Assembly (NCBI GenBank): GCA_905221605.1
Contig: CAJNDS010002530.1
Coordinates: 122,001-186,000, forward strand
Origin: Symbiodinium natans
Lineage: Eukaryota; Sar; Dinophyceae; Suessiales; Symbiodiniaceae
Length of the DNA: 64,000 nt
Direction of reading: 5' to 3'
Part shown: piece after piece, positions 52,055 through 61,519 of the stretch
Layout of the letters: the number at the start of each line of letters is the position of its first letter
Numbering within the stretch: the stretch's first letter is position 1
Position numbers and translations under genes: made by a program
The notes under the pieces: generated by a model
The model's input: only the letters and a program-made list of their open reading frames with translations
The model's database searches: none
Told to the model about the DNA's origin: nothing

Positions 52055-52904
52055 GGAGACCCTACGCGAAAGTTGTCTCTAATCTGGCGGCCCATTTGTA
52101 CAAAAGGACGCCTTGAGCTGGCTGTTAAGCTACAGTGCGATGGCCGCAGGAGGTTGTGCAAGAGTGCAAAACATCGAGTGCTACTTGCGCCAGATCAGCA
52201 TTAGAGCCAGTAGAAGCCTAGGTCTTCCAGCACCATAGGCTACTTTTTCGAACTTTTTGGGACAAGGCGGCATTTGGATGCTTGGCCGCGACAAGGACAG
52301 AACCTCCATCAGCCTCCCAGCCCCCTAAACTCCAATCCAATCGACCGCTGCTCACAGGAGAGAGAACCGAAATGCAGAGAGATGTCCACATGCTCAACGT
52401 TCCGCAAGCCCGTCCTGGTGAGCCAGTGGCTCTGGCAAGGTCGCAGCAATGCAAGTGGCATCCTGACAAGGGGAACAGACTGAAAACGGAAGATATGACA
52501 CACGTTTACTAGAGCTTGGTTTGCTGGCAACCCTCTCACGCCTCCATCGCGGCGCGCCAGCCTTGCATCTCGCACACCGCCCACTCCAAGCCGTGGCCAT
52601 TGCCTCCTGGTGACGACAGACACGGACTGGCACCGGACTGATTTCCGCGTCAAGTCAATCAGCAGAACTCAGATTTCGACCAGCGTAAAGGATAGAAAAG
52701 GAAAAGTACTAACCGACCCAACCCATATCCTGCAAGGGTCCGACAGTTCGTGCGGCGACACACGGTCGCGCTCGAGAGACAAGAACATGGCTCTACACTC
52801 TACACGCATACTGCGGCCGAAGTCCTTCCGTCTTCTTCTGCCTGAGAGGGCCCCCAACTCGGGCGCCTGATGGTCGCAAAGTCAAAGTAGCCCGTAGCCC
52901 AAGT

Positions 52905-53188
52905 GGAACGGACTCTGACGGACTCTGGCCTCCAACAGATGACGTTTCGAAGAGCATTCCGCCAAACAGTTTCCAGATCACCACGGCAATCGTGGCTGCA
53001 ATCACCTGCACATGAAACTGAGCTGCTACTGGTAGCCAGTAGAAGTATTTGTCGCTCAAGCATGCTTCAAGCCAACTTGGATGATAACTTCCTTGGGAGC
53101 CGACTGTTTTTCGAAAGACATCATGCATCAAATCGCTCCCCGGAAAGCGCTCGATGAGAAACACAACGATCAAGAATACGTACAAGTC
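52905..53188 (-). CDS. Candidate exon of a membrane protein
   Basis: After acceptor GTGCTGCAG the frame reads DLYVFLIVVFLIERFPG, then a soluble stretch, then VIAATIAVVIWKLFGG. That gives two hydrophobic segments about 55 residues apart, open to about 52800. Just upstream, in another frame (53409-53170), is another hydrophobic stretch (LATAVICNVHLFVDF). It is on the same strand and just upstream of the PP2C gene, so it is either a separate gene or, less likely, an N-terminal part of that gene. I do not recognise the family; the 3' edge is approximate. Confidence 0.45.
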
Positions 53189-53729
53189 CTGCAGCACGCA
53201 TCATGTGCAATGCTCTCGAAGTCAACGAACAAGTGGACATTGCAGATCACAGCAGTGGCAAGTGCGTCCCGCAGAATGCTCCACAGGAGCTGACCCATCC
53301 TTTCAGGCGCACGGAGCGCGATGAGACATGCATTGCAACTAGAAAATGTAGTCAACACTTCTGCGTCAAGCCTCCACTGTCCACCGGGGGCGACACGTGC
53401 GCGTAGCACACGCCGAGGTTCAAACGATGTCTTTGGAAAGCAGTTCTAGTTTGTCTGCTTGCTTTTGCATACTCCAGCACATCTGCTTAATGCTAAGCAG
53501 CCACCGAGTAGTAGTTTAACTTGACTTGTGTTAACTCTGCTTTCTTGAGGCAAACGCAGTGAACAACTAGAACACATCATGAGTTGTGCCTTCCGGCACT
53601 AACCAGCTAGGAAACACCATACAGCACAGCAATACTAGGGCCTACACCGGAGGTGTTTTGGCTGCAGATCAAAGCAAGAGAAATCTCAATGCCACCGGCA
53701 ACCGTCAAGCGAAAACAACATCAACAACA

Positions 53730-53966
53730 AGGCAGCGCCGGTTTCTGCGGCCCCAACAACCCCGGGGGGGAGGGGGGTCCTGGGAGGGGTGTATCTGGGT
53801 GGGTGTATCTGGACCTGACCTTGGGGGGGGGGGGGGGCGGGGAGGGGGGGGGGCGGGGAGGGGGGGGGGGGGGGAGGGGGGGGCGGGGAGGGGGGGGCGG
53901 GGAGGGGGGGGCGGGGAGGGGGGGGGCGGGGAGGGGGGGGGGGGTGTATCTGGCAGAAACCGCCGC
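53730..53966. repeat. G-rich minisatellite bracketed by inverted repeats
   Basis: About 120 bp of G runs broken by CGGGGA words (53821-53943). The left flank has GCCGGTTTCTGC (about 53737) and the right flank GCAGAAACCGCC (about 53954), complementary over at least 9 bp. The word GGTGTATCTGG occurs twice at the left and once at the right edge. Confidence 0.92.
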
Positions 53967-53969
53967 TAG

Positions 53970-56840
53970 TAACAACTGGACAGGATGCCCAGCCAACCCT
54001 GCTCAGTTCTTTGACTCTGACGATATCAGCGTGTTGAAAGGCAAGGGCCGATGGATTATCGTGGAGCATCAACCTTCAGACTGTGTCGATGGAAGCTTTC
54101 AGCAGCTCCTGATCCTGGCAGGTGTAGAAGATGGCTCAGGTCAAAGCGGCACGGCCTCAACAACAAACCACAGTCAAACTGGGAAGCCAGCCAGATCGGT
54201 GTTCCTGGGAGTCTGGTCATGTACGAAACTGGAGTACACCAGCAAAGTCGACTTCAACAAAATTTCGGCCTAGAGTCACTACCTTCAACCATGAGGTGAG
54301 ACCGGCGATTAGCACCACCACCTTGCAGAGGCCAAGCGCGCGATGTTTCATTTTCCTAATGACTGCCCTCATCAGAGCATGCACTTTGGGCTTCTGAAGG
54401 GGTGTTAGGGCTTGCGGCTTAGAGCTGGGGCTTAGGGATTTAAGGGGCTTTCGGCTTTCGGCTTTAAAGGGGAAGGCGGATGCCAGTGCCCCCGGAAGTG
54501 CCAATACAAGGAACAAATGGCCGGTGCCCACACTAGTGTGAATCCCATGAACATGAGCATTGAGGCCTTGCGTTTCCTATTTCATGCACCCGCATGCGAA
54601 GAGCAGGAGCACGTCATGAATTCAGGCACAATGTTCGTTGCAGGCGCTCGATGGGCCCAAGACCTTGAACCCCCACCCAGCAACATGAGCACCAGCGGGG
54701 CCCTAGGCTTTGAGACTCTCGCCACATTCGGAAATCAGACGACGCCATGATGCTCAAAATGTTCCCGGTATTGGTACTCCCGAGAGCACTGGGCGCGGTC
54801 AGATCAGCCAGTTAGGACAAGGCCAGGAGGCCCATGATGCCCCTCATTGCCCCTCGCACTGGCACTGACTTCCATTGGCACCGCGCATCGTATGGCAGGG
54901 TTTGAAGGCTGAGTTCAGACCGGATCAGCAGGGGGTAGGTAGACATCAGGGCGCAAAGCTTGTAAGGGAACCTGCTCTCTGTCGTTGAGAGTCATGGCCA
55001 AAGAAATATCCCGAATGGAGGTCCGGTGTTGGCAGGGAAACGGGCGGACTGCACCCAAAAAATCAAAATGACGTTCGCATGTTGCCCACCCATGTCTAAC
55101 ACCTGCACCACTGAAAGGGCACAACCCTAAAGGCAAACCAAAGAGTTCACAAGTGCTAACTAATGGAACTGTCCTACGATTGATTAGGCCTCGAACTATG
55201 TTTAACCATAGAGAGAGGCATGGCACACAAGAACGGTCGAATGCACAACAACAAGAACGACCAGGACATCATGCTCACGTTCCTGGTATTGGCACTTCCG
55301 AGGGGGAAAGGGGCCCAACTGCTTCGGAACAGCTGCAAACGCCATACTCGGGGCCATCCACGTCTTGCGCTTTGGCTTAGGGTTCAAGATTTCAGCGTTT
55401 AGGGCTGAGGGCTTTCTTAGGCACAGGCAGAGGAACACGAGAAAAGCACTTAGTCCAAAAATGGCACAATTAACCTGCTTGAAGCGTTTCAGAAAGCTGT
55501 GCGCCGCAAGCTCTTGCCTGCACGACCATCAACGAAGCTCCAATAACCCCAACCACGAACCTCAGCTCGAACAAGGTGGGGAACTGGTAACTTCTTAATC
55601 TTGGCTCTGGCTATGTAAGACTAGGTGGGGCACTTGTCTGAAGCATTCGAACCTTCCTTGGCTATGTGATGCTCGTCGCTCTTGACAGAGCCGGATGCTT
55701 TCGATCTGCTGTCGAGTGCACCCGAATCTTTGGTTCCTGCAAAGGTGAAGAACGTACCCGAACAAGTGCAGCTGTCCAGAATAAGGCACGTGACATGTCA
55801 ATGTACAAGCTCCTGTTCTGGTACCTCTGCGGCTTCCGCTCTTGATGCTGTGCACGGAGGTTGACTGTCAGGCGTCTTTTGGCAGCAATGTGCAGACTCA
55901 GAGTGGCCTTCAGTGACAAAGCATCTACTTAAGGATGCCTATATCCGGAAAAGTACAAGATCAAGATATTGCCCTTTGCATGCAACAGCTCCTCAGGCCT
56001 TCAATGACAAAGCACGGGTCGACATGGCAAGAAAAGAGGCCCTAGCCAAGAGCACCCAACTTCAGCTGATCGCCGTGTCGTGATGTGACGTTGACATGGT
56101 GCTGGGATACGTGGATTTGCGACATGCTATGAATGCAGCGCAAGGATGCGGCGCTGTCGGAGTACTAGCGCATTTCTACGGCAATAGGACGCCTGAGCAG
56201 AGCCATGACACTACCACCTGGCAGACATCATAGCATAGCGCTTACAGACCTTCAGCCTTAAGCCCTTCACAGTGTGCCAAAACGACAACAGGGCATTTCA
56301 GCCAAGCCATGGGCTCAGCAAACACCCTTCCGGTTCCTGCTTCCTTCCATTGCCTTCCATTGCGAAAGGAATCGCTTCCACTACTCGGGTTGCGCGATTC
56401 AGATATACTTCCCTGTATTTCTCATAAAGTCCAAGCTGAACTGGCCTGAACTATGCCGAATGCTTGCAGAATGGAAACTCAAGAGAAGTGAGCAGCGCCT
56501 GCTTTTGTCGAGCTGTCTCATAGGATCGTGTCGAGAACGCGCGGCAAAGGATGCAACATGTACAAAGTGCAGCAGAAGCAGTAGCAGCAGTATCGGTATG
56601 GTTCAAAGTTATGAGAACAGTTTCCTTGCTTGAGCTGGCAACTCTCACTTCTCGTTGGCACCACTCAGGACCATGTACCTTGCAAAATCAGGAAATGCCA
56701 TGAACACTTGCATGAGGTGCCGAAAGCAGCGGGACTGCATGGGAGCCGAATCGGGCCTAATCATGATAACTAGGCCACGAGGTACCACATGGCGGGATCA
56801 CAGGCCAAGAGAACAGTCCAAAAGGTTAAGACCTGGCAGC
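53970..56840. other. Spacer with a three-copy short repeat
   Basis: Holds three copies of a motif around AAGTGCCAATACCAGGAAC (about 54478-54512, 54751-54792, 55269-55306) and TTAGGG-like words at 54405-54450 and 55378-55410. A plus frame at 56274-56633 has no recognised domain. No gene called. Confidence 0.55.
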
Positions 56841-56888
56841 CTACTTGGCCACGAGATATGTCTTCATCTGGGCACGGCTTGGCTTCAG
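56841..56888 (-). CDS. Candidate last exon of SART1
   Basis: The minus frame reads LKPSRAQMKTYLVAK and then a TAG stop (56841-56843). Its Q-x-K-T-x-Y-L-V-like end loosely resembles the Lys-Thr-Pro-Tyr-x-Val-Leu end of SART1 proteins, and it lies where the last exon should be. The upstream boundary is uncertain: CAG acceptors occur at several nearby positions. This is inference from position and weak similarity only. Confidence 0.3.
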   Translation of the reverse strand: MKPSRAQMKTYLVAK

Positions 56889-59870
56889 CTGTCTGTGCAT
56901 GTCGCAGCGCCCTGATCAAGGGTACGCAGTTGTGCTGGAGGCGAGATCTGTGACATCATGAAACTGTGCCTGAGGGTAGGAAGAGCTTCGATGACATTCA
57001 TGCTCTTCCTTGCAAATTCAGATCTTCACTGAGGGGCACAACGAGAAGCTAGCCCACAACAAGGCAACAGTGTTCCGGCATTGCTCGCTGAATTCATCCA
57101 AAAGGCAATCTCATCTCATTCTCTAAGCGAAGGAGTCGCCTCTCCATGTTCTTTCGGCCAGGAACCTTCAGGTCTTCAAGATGTCGTCAAGGCACAACCA
57201 GCCAAGCATGTTTCCTTGCAACCCAACATCACTTCTGCTCCATTCCGACGAGCTCTGAAGCGGACCCTTCCCGCACGTTCCGGCGAAGAGAGCCCCCACG
57301 TGGATCCCAAACCCCGCAGCAGGGCAAGAAAGGCCGCCCCCACAGCCCCCAACGCGGGGCTGATCGTTTGTGGGACGCAGAGCTGGGGTCTAGGAGGAAG
57401 CCGTGCATCTGCAGAGCTCCACTGCTATGCTTACACTCCTGCTGAGACAAGGAGGCCGGTAAAGGCAGGTGTCAGTGCAGTCAGTGCAAGCATGCAATGC
57501 GAAGGTGGGCGCGTTGGCTTGATGGGAGTCTTCAGCACAGGTGCACAACGCAGACACCCCAAAGCTGCAAGTCAGTACAGTACAGCAAATCTGTGCTTCC
57601 CTGTGCTTCCTCCACAGTTGCAATGACTGGCTTCTTTGACGTGCCTTGCCGTGGAACTTCCATGAAATGGACCGGAAGGCTTCCTTCGGCGTCTGGACCT
57701 CCAGCACTGTCTAACTTCTAACATCCCAATCAATCCTAATCCACTAATAAAGGTCAGCTCTCTACCGTCTCTACCTGCTGGAAAACTCTGGGAGGCTTAC
57801 CCGGCCGAAATCGTCTCGGTACTCAAGCTTGATATCGCCATCGACCGTGGACATCTCTAGCGGACGATTATCCAACTTGCGGATCCTGTGCGAGTCCTGC
57901 AGCGGGGCAGTCTTAGCAAATCGCTGAGTCCTCTGCCTGCCTGCTTAGACGATGGGGCAATGATGGCTCATTCACCTCCTCAACACTCCTTTCACGTTGC
58001 ACCTAGATGAGGTGCTGTTGGCTGTCTCCTGTTCCTCTTACAATCCGCTTGGCAACCCTGAACTATCCAGAAATCCTAGCAGAATTTCGCACAGTCTGCG
58101 GTGGCAGTCGGGCTGGTAGGATCTCATCGAGACATATCCAGACACGGCACTTGCTGCGGCCTGTCCTGATCACAGCCAATCTGTGACCGCGCCCGCAGGT
58201 ACTCAAGCCCACTTGCACCTGGAGGAGAGTCTGCGCTTTGCAGCTTTCTACAGCTTGGATTGTTCAGGGGGCGCCATCTGGGCTGCAAACAACTAAGGTC
58301 AAGAGACTCCTCAATGAGCGTTTGCTCCTGACATCAATAACGAGATTCAAGCATCGCAATGGTAATGAAGAATTGCAGACATGTAGCAAGCACGATAAGA
58401 TTCAATGATCGTCTAATCGTCGATTAACATACTCTGCAGTTGGGTGTCCAGATCTTCTTCTGCATCTTTCGTAGCAGCCAGGACCTCTGAGTATGCAATT
58501 CCGAAAGTCCAGGCAGACGGATGCGATTACCCGTCGACGTCAGTGACTTGTACCCCAATGTGGGTAGAAGTGTAACATGGTAGAAGGGTAGGAGTCTTGT
58601 AGTAAAGTAGGCACCTGTAGCCACATGGTCGCAAAGGCTGCCAAGGTGCTTCCTCGGGCAGCCCAGCCTTGCGAGCTTTTCGCTCACCCGCTGCGATGCC
58701 CTTTCGCTGGGTCGCCTATAGCAACGCAAAACACGGCCGCTTGAAAAGTGGTAGCCTGGCACTGCGCTGATAGGAGGCCTGCTGCTTGTACAGAGTAGAG
58801 CCGCGGAAGCTCTCGTGCTTCAGCGTTTCTATCTTCTCCAGCGGAGTCTGCACTACGTTGCAGAACCTTGAAAACTGCACTAAACATCAGCTCAAGTTGA
58901 CTCAAGTTCCCTAGACATTTGCTGGATGTGCTAACACTCGGCCGAAGGCTCTGTGGTGGCAGTCAACGCCACGTTGCTGAGTTCTGACAACATGCTTCAT
59001 GCCCGCAGCGTGATGCAAACTTGGGAGCTAGATCTGACAACACCAAAAGCCTCACATACTGACTGCCAGGCCTTTCTCCTTTTGCTCTTTCTCCTCGTCC
59101 TTAAGTCTGACGAACTGATAGTAGTTCAATGTGATTCAAGAGTCAACAACATCAATGAATCACAGCACCTCCTCACCAGCCATGCCCTGGATGCGCTCGG
59201 ACACCTGCACAGAGTGCTCTGCAAGTTACAAAAACAAACAAAGCTGGCATGAAGATCTTGAGCATGAACGAAGAAGTCATTCCTTCATTGCGCAAAAGAA
59301 CGTCGCAAGATGAGACCGAATCGATGGAGAGGCGCCTGCGTGAGTGCGGCCTCTCCCTTCTTGGCCTGACCTCGGCCATCGCGCAAGCTGCTACTAGCAT
59401 ACATATATGTATATGTACATATAATGTAGATAGAGCGCGCGAGAGAGCGAGAGAGAGAGAGAGAGTGTCTCCAAAGATCAGTCATCGTCAGCACATGTCA
59501 ACATCTACTGTTTGGCATCTGCAGCTGAGCATAGCCAAATAGAACATCATGAAGCATCCTATTCAAAGCTGCCCATGCGAAAGCCAGCAAAGCGTCCTAA
59601 CGCGCAAGCCTGTATCAGCACGTTTGACGAGGCGGCGCTGCTTGGATAGCTGCTCATACAGCTCCGGGTCCTGTGGACAACGCGCCAATACACAGAAAAT
59701 GGACGGCAACTGGGAACCTCAATGAACGAAACAACCGAAAAATTCGCAGTTCTCAGCAGCTCTTAAGAGCTTGAAGTTTGAGTGCCTCCTCGTCAGAGCC
59801 AGCATCGTCAGGTCGAGAGGGACCTCCAGAATCCAAAGAAACCTTCCCCTGAGATGGCTTCCTGTGCTTT
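56841..59870 (-). CDS. SART1: SART1/Snu66-family U4/U6.U5 tri-snRNP protein, multi-exon
   Basis: SART1 (yeast Snu66) is a nuclear tri-snRNP protein needed for spliceosome assembly. Exons are read on the minus strand. (p) about 59867-59770, acidic, contains DDAGSDEEALKL. (q) 59670-59610, DPELYEQLSKQRRLVKRADT. (r) 59218-59169, HSVQVSERIQGMAGEE. (s) 59114-59060, FVRLKDEEKEQKEKGLAV. (t) 58847-58779, LEKIETLKHESFRG. (u) 58486-58433, VLAATKDAEEDLDTQLQ. (A) 57896-57801, ends DGDIKLEYRDDFGR. (B) 57698-57645, VQTPKEAFRSISWKFHGK. (C) 57165 to about 57110, PGRKNMERRLLRLENEM. A-B-C joins, in phase, into the family signature E-Y-x-D-x-x-G-R-x-x-T-P-K-E-A-F-R, then FHGK and ERR-x-x-(K/R)-L. Phases agree for q-r (G|AG) and r-s. 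Donors are GC at q and B and GT at r, s and A. The start codon, the exons between u and A, and the last exon are unresolved; t and u are assigned by position and composition only. Confidence 0.8.
57645..57896 (-). CDS. SART1: SART1 signature exons A and B
   Basis: This is the best-supported part of the SART1 model. Exon A (57896-57801, 32 codons) has acceptor CTGCAG and donor GTAAGC. A 102-nt intron follows (57800-57699). Exon B (57698-57645, 18 codons) has acceptor TGCTGGAG and donor GCACGT. Both are phase 0, and the join reads EYRDDFGR-VQTPKEAFR, matching the conserved C-terminal SART1 block. The short intron and GC donor fit dinoflagellate splicing. Confidence 0.88.
59426..59466. repeat. 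GA microsatellite
   Basis: GCGCGAGAGAGCGAGAGAGA and further GA units; lies between SART1 exons q and r, probably within the intron. Confidence 0.9.
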
Positions 59871-59891
59871 ATTCATGTTTCATCCGGATTG

Positions 59892-61463
59892 CTAGGAGAG
59901 GGAGCCGTCTTCCGAGAAGCTTGCTTTTTCGGCATTAGCGCATGCAACGACTGCAGCATCATACGCGAGAGCTGATAGCTCCTTCAGCTGTAGTTCTCGC
60001 AAGCCAAACAACACTTGCGACCATGCGCCCTGACTAGCACAGGCAGCCATAGCAGCATTGCATGCAATGGTGTCACCTTCCACTGCAACATCCGCCATGC
60101 TTTCCAGCAACCATAGCGTTGACTCCCACATGCCCCCCCGATCGCAGGCCACAATGGTGTCAGTGACCGTGTGAGCATCGCCAGCACCTGAGGCACGGTG
60201 AGCATCACCAGACCCTAAGAACAATGAGAGTTCCCACTGTTCGGCAGCGGTACACGCGGTGATAATAGCACTTTGCGTCACGAGATCTCTCTGAAGGTAT
60301 CGTCCATCAACTTCTGTTAGCCACATGCACGCACGTCGCCACTCTGTCTTGTTGCAGGCAAGGAGTGCATGAAAGGTGATGAGGTCTGGAAGAAGACAGT
60401 GGTCTTGCAGTTGGACGAGCACACCCAAGGCCTCCATCCAGAGACCTGTGCTGTCGAAAGCCGACAGTGCCGCATTGAAGGTGATGAGCGTTGGCTGCAA
60501 CTTGCTCTGCAGAAGGGATCCCAGGAAAAACATGGACAGCTTCCAGTGCTGTTTGCAAGCGCTTATCATTGCATTGTAGCTTATGACATCTGCCTTGACG
60601 TTCTGTTCGAAGAGACTCGAAAACACCGCCAAAGCTTGCTCCCACTGTGAACTTCTCTCGCAGGCGCTGATTGCAGCATTGTAAGCATTCACGGCTGCTC
60701 CACGGGAGCGACATGCTTTGCACGATGAGAGAGTGACCAACGCTTGTTGCCACTGGTCTCCCTTCTCGCACACGTTGATACATGAGGTCTGCATGACAGA
60801 ATCAGGTCGGATGCCCAATGCCGAAGTGGCTGACAACAAGAGCAGTGCTTCCTGCCAGTGTCCCACCCTGTCGCAAGCGGTCACGGTCGCACTCAGCGTC
60901 ATGAGGGTGCACTTTACTGAAGTCTTGGTCATGTGCGCCAACAAGGCGAATGCCTCAATCCAACATGTGCGCTTTGCTAATGCTGAGATGACGCTGTTGT
61001 GAAGAATGGCATCATTCGTCATGTCACAGCTTGACTGCTCTGACAGACTGGCTGCATCTCTCCATCTCGCACTGATGGAAAAAGCATTGACTGCTGAATT
61101 AAACGAGATCCTGGTGAGCTGCAACTGCCCACAGCTGAGCCTCCGAAGATAAGCCGATGCTTTCTGCCACTGTTGCCCTCGGCCGCAGGAGGTGAGTACA
61201 GAGTTCTCCAAGACGATGTCCGTCTCAAACCCCCGCGATTGAAAGTCAGCGACTGTGAGGACCGCTTCTGGCCACCGCTTGCACGACGCGACTGCTTGGG
61301 TCCACCGAATCAGCTGCTCTTTTTTCACGTTTCTTTGTGCGTTTCTCTGCTGCTTTTTGCTGTGTGCACTTCGCTTGGGCACAGCAACGGCGTATGGGGC
61401 CCCAGCAGCGGCATCACTGATCCTAGAGTTGCATGCCGCCCGTGCAAGAGGACCACTGTCCAT
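59892..61463 (-). CDS. Pentatricopeptide repeat (PPR) protein, intronless
   Basis: A 523-codon frame from ATG (61463-61461) to stop, with no intron. From about residue 50 it is a chain of roughly 14 helical hairpin repeats of 33-36 residues. Each has the PPR pattern of a Tyr/Phe-Asn-Ala-Ala-x-Ser-Ala-Cys type first helix and a W-x-x-A-L second helix, for example YNAAISACERSSQWEQAL and FNAALSAFDSTGLWMEAL. PPR proteins bind single-stranded RNA and mostly act in chloroplast or mitochondrial transcript processing, editing or translation. No DYW, E or SMR domain is visible. The basic N-terminus (Lys/Arg-rich around residues 30-47) could be part of an organelle leader, but no clean signal peptide is seen. 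The SART1 gene follows on the same strand within about 25 bp. PPR identity is near certain; the target RNA is unknown. Confidence 0.93.
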   Translation of the reverse strand: MDSGPLARAACNSRISDAAAGAPYAVAVPKRSAHSKKQQRNAQRNVKKEQLIRWTQAVASCKRWPEAVLTVADFQSRGFETDIVLENSVLTSCGRGQQWQKASAYLRRLSCGQLQLTRISFNSAVNAFSISARWRDAASLSEQSSCDMTNDAILHNSVISALAKRTCWIEAFALLAHMTKTSVKCTLMTLSATVTACDRVGHWQEALLLLSATSALGIRPDSVMQTSCINVCEKGDQWQQALVTLSSCKACRSRGAAVNAYNAAISACERSSQWEQALAVFSSLFEQNVKADVISYNAMISACKQHWKLSMFFLGSLLQSKLQPTLITFNAALSAFDSTGLWMEALGVLVQLQDHCLLPDLITFHALLACNKTEWRRACMWLTEVDGRYLQRDLVTQSAIITACTAAEQWELSLFLGSGDAHRASGAGDAHTVTDTIVACDRGGMWESTLWLLESMADVAVEGDTIACNAAMAACASQGAWSQVLFGLRELQLKELSALAYDAAVVACANAEKASFSEDGSLS

Positions 61464-61482
61464 CTATCTCTCATCATCACAC

Positions 61483-61511
61483 GGGCTGTAAGAAGTTGCA
61501 TCTTACAGCCC
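61483..61511. repeat. Perfect 11-bp inverted repeat before the PPR gene
   Basis: GGGCTGTAAGA, a 7-nt loop, then TCTTACAGCCC. It lies 20-48 nt upstream of the PPR start, so the transcript could fold a hairpin in its 5' leader. The stem contains TCTTACAG, a splice-acceptor-like word. Confidence 0.95.
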
Positions 61512-61519
61512 TTGTCGAG

